This document shows positions 1 through 4,599 of a stretch of 6,902 nucleotides of DNA, piece after piece. Below the pieces are notes generated by a model. The model searched no databases. It worked only from the letters and a program-made list of their open reading frames with translations, and was not told the origin of the DNA. Position numbers and translations under genes: made by a program. Within the stretch, counting starts at the first letter, position 1; every line of letters begins with the position of its first letter. Origin of the DNA: CAYYDH01 sp964470615 (lineage in GTDB: Bacteria > Patescibacteriota > Minisyncoccia > Minisyncoccales > GWA2-38-27); the NCBI GenBank assembly GCA_964470615.1, contig CAYYDH010000037.1:1-6902 (forward strand), written 5' to 3'.

Positions 1-474
1 TTTAGCCGACACCTCTATTGACGGTATTTTCCCTGCCATTGCTTCAACCACTATATCTTCTTTTACCAATTCTCTTTTCACCTTTTCCGGATTCGCCCCT
101 GGCTTATCCATTTTGTTTATCGCTACAATAATCGGTATTTCTGCTTTTTTAGCGTGCTGGATAGCTTCTTTAGTCTGGGGTTTTACTCCTTCCTCTGCCG
201 CTACAACCAAAATAGCAATATCGGCTACATCAGATCCCCTTGACCTAATCGCAGAAAAGGCTTCATGGCCCGGAGTGTCAATAAAGGTGATTCTCTTCCC
301 GTTATACTCTGCTTCATAGGCGCCGACGTGCTGAGTAATACCGCCTGATTCTTTGGCTGTAATATTAAAATCTTTAATCGCTTCTAGAAGCGAAGACTTG
401 CCATGATCAACATGACCCATCACAACTACCACTGGCGGCCTTAAAGCCAAGTTTTCTTTTTTCTCTTTTGTCAT
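1..474 (-). CDS. infB: Translation initiation factor IF-2, N-terminal part (gene runs off the left edge)
   Basis: IF-2 is the GTPase that places initiator tRNA on the small ribosomal subunit and promotes subunit joining in the cytoplasm. I translated the minus strand from an ATG at 474 and it stays open for 158 codons to the window edge. The G-domain motifs are all visible: P-loop GHVDHGKS (about residues 20-27), GGITQHVGA (44-52), DTPGH (66-70), NKMD (120-123) and SA (156-157). Only about 14 residues precede the G domain, so the long N-terminal IF2N regions of most bacterial IF-2 proteins are absent, as is common in CPR bacteria. The start lies one base after the stop of the upstream DUF4446 gene, so the two are probably co-transcribed and translationally coupled. 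No strong Shine-Dalgarno is seen. Domains after the G domain lie outside the window. The family call is very secure. Confidence 0.96.
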   Translation of the reverse strand, partial: MTKEKKENLALRPPVVVVMGHVDHGKSSLLEAIKDFNITAKESGGITQHVGAYEAEYNGKRITFIDTPGHEAFSAIRSRGSDVADIAILVVAAEEGVKPQTKEAIQHAKKAEIPIIVAINKMDKPGANPEKVKRELVKEDIVVEAMAGKIPSIEVSAK

Positions 475-475
475 A

Positions 476-838
476 TTATTTATTCTTCGTTGCTTCTTCT
501 ACCGCCTTATTTTCTTCCTCAGACAAGGCATACTCGGAACTGCCATTCTTAACGGACTTAGCATAAACTCTATTGCCCTCTCTCCCGAAAAGACTAGTTA
601 TTACCACTCCATCGTTGTTGCTGTCCAATAAAGCAACTGAAAAACTCTGGTTGCCTCCTACTTCAGAAAATGGATTATACCTAATAATACCTATTCTCTG
701 AACAAAAAACTTGCTTTGTCCCTTATACCCCTCTAACTCTTTAGAAAGCGACTCTACCTTTTTTTCTAAAGAATCGAAACCTCTCAAGATTTCTTTCAGA
801 TCCTTGGGATTTTTATCTTTTTTGGAAAAATTAAACAT
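476..838 (-). CDS. DUF4446 family protein
   Basis: A 120-residue protein of unknown function. The central block (SFSVALLDSNNDGVVITSLF, then GREGNRVYAKSVKNGSS and a LSEEE end) matches what I know of the DUF4446 family, a small protein seen in Firmicutes and CPR bacteria. A basic, lysine-rich start is followed by a heptad-like helix (about residues 16-40) that could be a coiled coil. Unlike Firmicute members, no N-terminal membrane helix is visible, so this version looks cytosolic. I chose the ATG at 838; a TTG twelve bases upstream would add only four residues. A promoter lies about 40 bases upstream and infB follows after one base, so this is probably the first gene of an infB operon. No catalytic residues can be assigned. 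The family call is recalled, not searched. Confidence 0.85.
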   Translation of the reverse strand: MFNFSKKDKNPKDLKEILRGFDSLEKKVESLSKELEGYKGQSKFFVQRIGIIRYNPFSEVGGNQSFSVALLDSNNDGVVITSLFGREGNRVYAKSVKNGSSEYALSEEENKAVEEATKNK

Positions 839-874
839 TTTTTGCAACAAAAAGCTTGATTAAAGTTATTACGA

Positions 875-902
875 ATTATATACCACTTTTCCAAAAAAAC
901 AA
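875..902 (-). promoter_or_regulatory. Sigma70-type promoter for the DUF4446-infB unit
   Basis: On the minus strand a perfect TATAAT (-10, positions 880-875) is preceded by TTGTTT (-35, 902-897) with a 16-base spacer. Transcription would start near 868, giving a leader of about 30 bases before the ATG at 838. The site sits just after tRNA-Ser, so the DUF4446-infB unit can be transcribed independently of the methyltransferase-tRNA unit. A run of seven T (minus strand, 899-893) lies in the spacer region. It has no convincing hairpin before it, so I do not call it a terminator. Confidence 0.55.
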
Positions 903-927
903 AGGCTGCTAAAAACAGAGGAAAACA

Positions 928-1015
928 TGGCGGAGGGGGTGAGACTTGAACTCACAAGGGCATTGCTGCCCGCCGCTTTTCGAGAGCGGTACCTTGCCAT
1001 TCGGTACACCCCTCC
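928..1015 (-). tRNA. tRNA-Ser (anticodon CGA)
   Basis: The minus strand folds into a full type II tRNA. The 7-bp acceptor is GGAGGGG (1015-1009) paired with CCCCTCC (938-932). There is a D arm, a 5-bp anticodon stem CCGCT/AGCGG with loop CTCGAAA (984-978), a long variable arm (972-956) and a T arm with loop TTCAAGT (950-944). The anticodon CGA (982-980) reads the serine codon UCG, and the long variable arm fits serine. The discriminator is G (931), followed by an encoded CCA (930-928), unlike the neighbouring tRNA-Arg. C34 means it is not a wobble-uridine substrate for the Elp3-type pathway encoded nearby. It lies nine bases after tRNA-Arg and is probably on the same transcript. Confidence 0.97.
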
Positions 1016-1024
1016 AAGTTTTTG

Positions 1025-1098
1025 TGTCCCCGGTGCGAGTTGAACGCACAACCTTCAGCTCCGGAGGCTGACGCTCTGTCCAGTTGAGCTACGGGGAC
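1025..1098 (-). tRNA. tRNA-Arg (anticodon CCG)
   Basis: A complete cloverleaf on the minus strand. The acceptor is GTCCCCG (1098-1092) paired with CGGGGAC (1032-1026), with a D arm TAGCTCAACTGGACAGAGC type. The anticodon stem TCAGC/GCTGA holds loop CTCCGGA (1066-1060), and the T arm is GTGCG/CGCAC (1049-1033). Anticodon CCG (1064-1062) reads the arginine codon CGG. The discriminator is A (1025) and the following bases read CAA, so the CCA end is not encoded and must be added after transcription. It starts one base after the stop codon of the Trm9-like methyltransferase, so its 5' end must be cut from a joint transcript by RNase P. Confidence 0.97.
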
Positions 1099-1099
1099 G

Positions 1100-1795
1100 C
1101 TAAGTTTTTTCCGCTATGATATAGATATTGCGACGGTTTCCTTTCTTGTTTCTTATAACCCCGGCTTCCCGAATCTTAAAACCTGACTTATCAAATAACT
1201 TTATCAGCTCTCTTTCTGAAAACCAATGGTAATATCGCTCAGCTTTTTTGCCCCAGGGCTCTAAAATATCTTTGAAATCAAGCTTTGACTTCCTGATAAC
1301 CTTCAAAAAGGTATATTTTATCAGCAAAAGTATTTCTTTCTTTTCGTGAAACTTCCAAACAGTTAGAATCAACAGCCCGCCTTTCTTCAAAACTCTTCTT
1401 ACTTCATCTAAGGATTCCAGTCTGATTCCCTCCGAAGGAAAGTGATGCAAAACAGCTATACTAAAAACCTTATCAAAATAATTATCAGGCAAGGGTAGTC
1501 TTAGAGCATCTCCTATTTGGAAATTAAGTCCAGGGTATCTTTTTTTCGCCAATTCAATCAGTTTTTCTGAATTATCTAAACCAGTATACTCTACCTGCTT
1601 TTCTTTTAGAAAATCGTAATAACGCCCGTTCCCGCAACCTAGGTCAAGAACCCTTTCTCTGTTTTTTGTGTAATAATCAAATAAAGGCTTTAGTTCTTCC
1701 CAGGGTTTTTCTCTTGTCCTTGAAAACTCATCAGCAATCAGGTTATAATCTTCCCGAGTCTTCTCTAATAAATATTCTGCATATTCTTTGTCCAT
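1100..1795 (-). CDS. Trm9/ABH8-like SAM-dependent tRNA methyltransferase
   Basis: A 231-residue class I (Rossmann-fold) methyltransferase. The SAM-binding motif I is DLGCGNG (51-57) and the acidic loop TGLD follows at 71-74. Several blocks resemble eukaryotic Trm9 and the methyltransferase domain of ABH8: YNLIADEFSRTREKPWEEL near the N-terminus (17-35), SIAVLHH (112-118), VLKKGG then TVW (135-147), and ILEPWGKKAERYYHWFSERE (177-196). Trm9 methylates the carboxymethyl group of cm5U34 in tRNA to give mcm5U. I chose the ATG at 1795 because the family-like sequence begins there; a longer reading to 1891 adds only residues antisense to elp3. This ATG overlaps the divergent elp3 ATG within one CATG, and the stop lies one base before tRNA-Arg. 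No clear promoter or Shine-Dalgarno is seen. A methyltransferase is certain; Trm9-like specificity is a well-supported inference. Eukaryotic Trm9 needs Trm112, which is not encoded here. Confidence 0.85.
   Translation of the reverse strand: MDKEYAEYLLEKTREDYNLIADEFSRTREKPWEELKPLFDYYTKNRERVLDLGCGNGRYYDFLKEKQVEYTGLDNSEKLIELAKKRYPGLNFQIGDALRLPLPDNYFDKVFSIAVLHHFPSEGIRLESLDEVRRVLKKGGLLILTVWKFHEKKEILLLIKYTFLKVIRKSKLDFKDILEPWGKKAERYYHWFSERELIKLFDKSGFKIREAGVIRNKKGNRRNIYIIAEKT
1720..1749 (+). promoter_or_regulatory. Predicted elp3 promoter, embedded in the divergent methyltransferase gene
   Basis: TTGAAA (1720-1725) and a perfect TATAAT (1744-1749) are separated by 18 bases on the plus strand. Transcription would start near 1756, leaving a leader of about 38 bases before the elp3 ATG at 1794. 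The whole element lies inside the coding sequence of the Trm9-like gene on the opposite strand, as it must, because the two genes have no intergenic space. Confidence 0.5.
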
Positions 1796-3407
1796 GAAAT
1801 CTAAAAAATACGACCTAGCTGTTAAAAAGTTACTGCGTAGCCGAATCAGCAATCTGGCAAACTTAGATTCGGCAAAAAGGAAACTTTCCAAAGGGTCCGG
1901 TTTGGCCTTTCCTTCAAACGTTGAATTACTAAAAGCATATCACAAATTGGTCCTGAATAAAAGCATAAAACCCAGCCGAAAATTAGAGGATTTATTGAGA
2001 AAAAAGGCTGTCCGGTCGCTTTCCGGCGTAGCCATTGTGTCGGTTTTGACTAAGCCCTATAAATGCCCAGGCAAATGCCTTTATTGCCCCAGCCAGAAAG
2101 GAATGCCTAAGTCCTACCTATCCAACGAACCAGCCGTGATGAGAGCCGTTTTGAACAAGTTTGACCCTTACAACCAGGTTAAAATGCGATTAAAGTCATT
2201 GAAAGCCACTGGCCACCCAATAGATAAAATAGAATTAATTGTTATCGGCGGCACCTGGTCTTACCTTCCCTCAAGATACCAAAGCTGGTTCATCAAAAGA
2301 TGCTTTGATGCTTGCAATAACAGGACTAGCAAAAAACTATTAATCGCCCAGAGAATAAATGAAAAGGCGAAATGCCGAGTTATCGGCATTACGGTTGAGA
2401 CCCGTCCTGATTATATAAGCCAAAAAGAAATTAAAAGATTAAGAGAATTGGGAGTAACAAGAGTAGAAATGGGGGTTCAGATTATCTACGACGATGTCTT
2501 AAAAATCAATCTGAGGGGTCATGGAAAAAAAGAAATAATAGAAGCAACCAAGCTTTTGAAAGATGCGGGCTTTAAGGTTTGCTATCATTTAATGCCGAAT
2601 CTTCCTGGCTCTGACTTAAGACGTGACGAGAAGATGTTTGAAGAAGTTTTCCAAAACCAAGATTTCCAGCCCGACCTGTTGAAAATATATCCTTGCGCTA
2701 TCTTAAAAGAAGCTCCGCTCTATAGTTTGTGGAAACAAAAAAGATACAAGCCCTATACAGAAAAACAGCTTATAGCCTTATTGAAATCAGCTAAAAAGAA
2801 AGTGCCGTATTACTGCCGGATCCAACGGCTTACCCGCGACATCCCTTCGCCTAGCATTGTTGTGGGTCCAGCTAAAATTTCCAATATGCGCCAAATTTTA
2901 GCTAGGGAGTCAAAAGAAGAAAACTGGCACTGTAAATGCATTCGCTGCCGCGAGGTAGGAAAAAACTACCGACCGAAAGAAAAGCTTTATTTATTCCGGA
3001 AGGATTATGACGCCTCTGACGGTAAAGAAATATTCTTAAGCTACGAGAGCAAAAACCGAGAAAGACTGTACAGTCTTCTACGCCTGAGAATTCCCTCAAA
3101 GGAAAACGTTATTCTAGCGCTGAAAGACGTGGCTATCATAAGAGAGGTTCACACTTATGGACAACTCCACTCTTTAGGCGGTAAATCTAATACTGTTTCT
3201 CCCCAGCATAAAGGCCTAGGAAAGAAACTGATAAGACAAGCGGAAAAGATAACTAAAAAAGAGTTCTCCCTAAAAAAATTGGCCGTTATTTCCGGAATAG
3301 GAGTAAGGGGCTATTACCGAAAGCTTGGGTATGAATTAGATGGCACCTATATGGTAAAATACCTAAGGAGCAACAAAAAACGGCCAGACGGGCCGTTTTC
3401 TGTCTAA
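1794..3407 (+). CDS. elp3: Elp3 family tRNA U34 carboxymethyltransferase (radical SAM plus GNAT domains)
   Basis: Elp3 uses a radical-SAM centre and acetyl-CoA to make 5-carboxymethyl-uridine at the wobble position of tRNA. The protein has 537 residues, close to the family length. The radical SAM part has a cluster motif CPGKCLYC (C91, C95, C98), then EPAVMRA and DPY, GGT (152-154), ETRPDY (202-207) and GVQ (227-229). A Cys-rich block CKCIRC (380-385) probably binds zinc between domains. The C-terminal GNAT domain shows REVHTYGQL, the acetyl-CoA loop QHKGLG (471-476), VISGIGVRGYYRKLGYEL and YMVKYL. The cysteine spacing C-x3-C-x2-C differs from the C-x9-C-x2-C of yeast Elp3. I chose the ATG at 1794 over a TTG at 1788. 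No Shine-Dalgarno is visible. The start overlaps the divergent Trm9-like start and the stop (TAA) overlaps the convergent nif3 stop. No other Elongator subunit is in the window. Confidence 0.95.
   Translation: MKSKKYDLAVKKLLRSRISNLANLDSAKRKLSKGSGLAFPSNVELLKAYHKLVLNKSIKPSRKLEDLLRKKAVRSLSGVAIVSVLTKPYKCPGKCLYCPSQKGMPKSYLSNEPAVMRAVLNKFDPYNQVKMRLKSLKATGHPIDKIELIVIGGTWSYLPSRYQSWFIKRCFDACNNRTSKKLLIAQRINEKAKCRVIGITVETRPDYISQKEIKRLRELGVTRVEMGVQIIYDDVLKINLRGHGKKEIIEATKLLKDAGFKVCYHLMPNLPGSDLRRDEKMFEEVFQNQDFQPDLLKIYPCAILKEAPLYSLWKQKRYKPYTEKQLIALLKSAKKKVPYYCRIQRLTRDIPSPSIVVGPAKISNMRQILARESKEENWHCKCIRCREVGKNYRPKEKLYLFRKDYDASDGKEIFLSYESKNRERLYSLLRLRIPSKENVILALKDVAIIREVHTYGQLHSLGGKSNTVSPQHKGLGKKLIRQAEKITKKEFSLKKLAVISGIGVRGYYRKLGYELDGTYMVKYLRSNKKRPDGPFSV
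3377..3399. terminator. Bidirectional intrinsic terminator inside the 3' end of elp3
   Basis: A perfect 9-bp inverted repeat, AAAACGGCC (3377-3385) and GGCCGTTTT (3391-3399), encloses a 5-base loop. On the minus strand the hairpin is followed by six T, serving nif3. On the plus strand it is followed by TTTTC, serving elp3. It sits between two convergent genes whose stop codons overlap, which is where a shared terminator is expected. It is unusual in lying inside elp3, where it encodes part of the last ten residues. Confidence 0.8.
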
Positions 3408-4351
3408 TTTACCCTTGAAACTCTTATTAACCCTGAGCAAGGAATAATTTCAATTCCTTTTTTTTCTAGCTCATCTAAGAACAGATTTACTCCCAGAGAA
3501 TCAGATGACATATGACCAGCGATAACAACATTGACATGGGCTGTTTCAGCTTCTTTCTTGTGCTCTTCGGAAACGTGCATACCGACAATCGTCCCAATGC
3601 CGGCGTTTGCCATTTTTTCAAAAAGTTTTGGCGATCCTTCGGTTCCGCCGGTAATTTCCGTCAAAGCAATCTTGCCGCATCTGTTCTCCGGAGCGCCCAC
3701 AAATACTTTAGGCCCTACCCCAATCTTTCCCGCCTCCCTATACTCTGGTATTTCTTTAAGCAATTTTATCAAATCTTCAACTCTTGGAAGTTCCTTTTCT
3801 TCTACTTTGTCTTTCAAAAACTTAGCGGCCAAATTATCGCAGACTGTATGCAAACACATCAGGTTAAACCCCAACAGCTTCGCTGAATCAACAACTCTCT
3901 GATGGTTGATAGGATTTATCCCTCGTGCCACTTCACTTATCTTTTCTTTCATTAAGCCCTCGGCGATATTTATCGGGACGCCATACTGGCTTAAAACCTC
4001 GCACTGCATTTCCATTACATCGGCTAGGTTTGCTAAGGCCTTCCCTCTCGGGTGGTGAGAAATAACCAGATCGATATTGCCGAGTTCTTTTGCCAGCAAA
4101 ATTTCCGCTAAGTCAATATCAATTCCGACTAAAACTTTTTTAATTTCTTTGTCATCGGCGATATTTAAGATACGAGAATCAGAATATGGGTTTTCTAAAG
4201 ATTCCAAATCAAAGTCTTCTTTCTCAGCTGGAGAAAGTTTTTCATATTTCTCTTTACGTCTTGCTACGGTTTTTAACGCTCCTTCCTTGCCCCGGAAATC
4301 GGCGTTAATTCCCATTCCCACTGCCAAATTGTAGATTTCTTTAATTGTCAT
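3404..4351 (-). CDS. NIF3-family metal-binding protein (DUF34/NIF3)
   Basis: A 315-residue cytosolic protein of the NIF3 (NGG1-interacting factor 3) superfamily, whose biochemical role is not settled. From memory of the E. coli YbgI metal ligands (His-His, Asp, His, Glu), a matching set can be placed here: SHHPRG (H99, H100), LHTVCDN (H168, D172) and GHMSSDSLG (H280, D284), with Asp in the usual Glu place. The first ~70 residues (charged, with RRKEKYEKL and an EDFDLESLENPYSDSR stretch) are longer than in typical NIF3 proteins, where the metal motif comes earlier. The ATG at 4351 lies inside the end of the small upstream ORF, overlapping it by 11 bases, which suggests coupling. The stop TAG (3406-3404) overlaps the elp3 stop, and the terminator lies just beyond. 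The superfamily call is good; any specific function such as GTP cyclohydrolase should not be assumed. Confidence 0.85.
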   Translation of the reverse strand: MTIKEIYNLAVGMGINADFRGKEGALKTVARRKEKYEKLSPAEKEDFDLESLENPYSDSRILNIADDKEIKKVLVGIDIDLAEILLAKELGNIDLVISHHPRGKALANLADVMEMQCEVLSQYGVPINIAEGLMKEKISEVARGINPINHQRVVDSAKLLGFNLMCLHTVCDNLAAKFLKDKVEEKELPRVEDLIKLLKEIPEYREAGKIGVGPKVFVGAPENRCGKIALTEITGGTEGSPKLFEKMANAGIGTIVGMHVSEEHKKEAETAHVNVVIAGHMSSDSLGVNLFLDELEKKGIEIIPCSGLIRVSRVN

Positions 4352-4508
4352 TTTTGTTTTTTAGGGTTTTATCTTCCAAATGATAAAATTTGCTATAAAG
4401 ATCATTAAACAATTTATTTTGCTCCTTCAGACCTAAAACACCTCGGTGGATCCGTGACTTCTCCTTTCGAATATACTTCCGGATTGATTTCGACAGTTTC
4501 TTCTTCAT
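4341..4508 (-). CDS. Small basic hypothetical protein upstream of nif3
   Basis: A 55-codon ORF starting MKKKLSKSIRKYIRKEKSRI and ending LKNKNDN. It is very basic in its first half and its middle (GLKEQNKLFNDLYSKFYHL) looks like an amphipathic helix. I know no function. It fills the gap between a predicted promoter and nif3, and its TAA overlaps the nif3 ATG by 11 bases in another frame, a typical coupling arrangement. No Shine-Dalgarno precedes it; a small inverted repeat does. A competing 47-codon ORF (ATG at 4558, starting MSRKAIFFLTV) overlaps in another frame. I prefer the 55-codon one because of its link to nif3 and its helix-like composition. The gene is plausible but unproven. Confidence 0.6.
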   Translation of the reverse strand: MKKKLSKSIRKYIRKEKSRIHRGVLGLKEQNKLFNDLYSKFYHLEDKTLKNKNDN

Positions 4509-4525
4509 AGTCAAAAAACTGACTA
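4508..4525. repeat. Short inverted repeat just upstream of the small ORF
   Basis: TAGTCA (4508-4513) and TGACTA (4520-4525) form a perfect 6-bp inverted repeat around a 6-base A-rich loop. It lies immediately before the ATG of the 55-codon ORF, inside the predicted leader. It could be a small hairpin that affects initiation or an operator half-site pair, but it is short enough to be chance. Confidence 0.35.
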
Positions 4526-4571
4526 ACGGTTAAAAAGAAAATGGCCTTTCTGGACATTTAATTATACCTAT

Positions 4572-4599
4572 ATAATACAAAAATGGCTACAAAAGTCAA
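4572..4599 (-). promoter_or_regulatory. Sigma70-type promoter for the small ORF-nif3 unit
   Basis: On the minus strand TTGACT (-35, 4599-4594) and TATTAT (-10, 4577-4572) are 16 bases apart. The -35 overlaps the stop codon of the Mur ligase gene. A start near 4565 would give a leader of about 57 bases to the small ORF. A second TATAAT lies at 4566-4561 but lacks a good -35 at the right distance. Confidence 0.55.

Noticed and set aside
893..899. Seven-T run after tRNA-Ser as a terminator
   Set aside because: No stable hairpin precedes it; only a weak long-range TTTTCC/GGAAAA pairing exists, and the run lies within the downstream promoter.
869..1051. Open frame of about 60 codons on the minus strand
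   Set aside because: It runs through both tRNA genes, whose cloverleaf structures explain the sequence.
1796..1891. Longer start for the methyltransferase (32 extra residues, from 1891)
   Set aside because: The extra part is antisense to the elp3 N-terminus and has no family similarity, while the Trm9-like sequence begins at the ATG at 1795.
3512..3902. Two plus-strand open frames of about 124 codons
   Set aside because: Both are antisense shadows of nif3, with no recognisable protein features and no start signals.
4341..4558. Alternative 47-codon minus-strand ORF beginning MSRKAIFFLTV (ATG at 4558)
   Set aside because: It overlaps the preferred 55-codon ORF in another frame, ends well before nif3 and has a less protein-like second half. 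It is not fully excluded.
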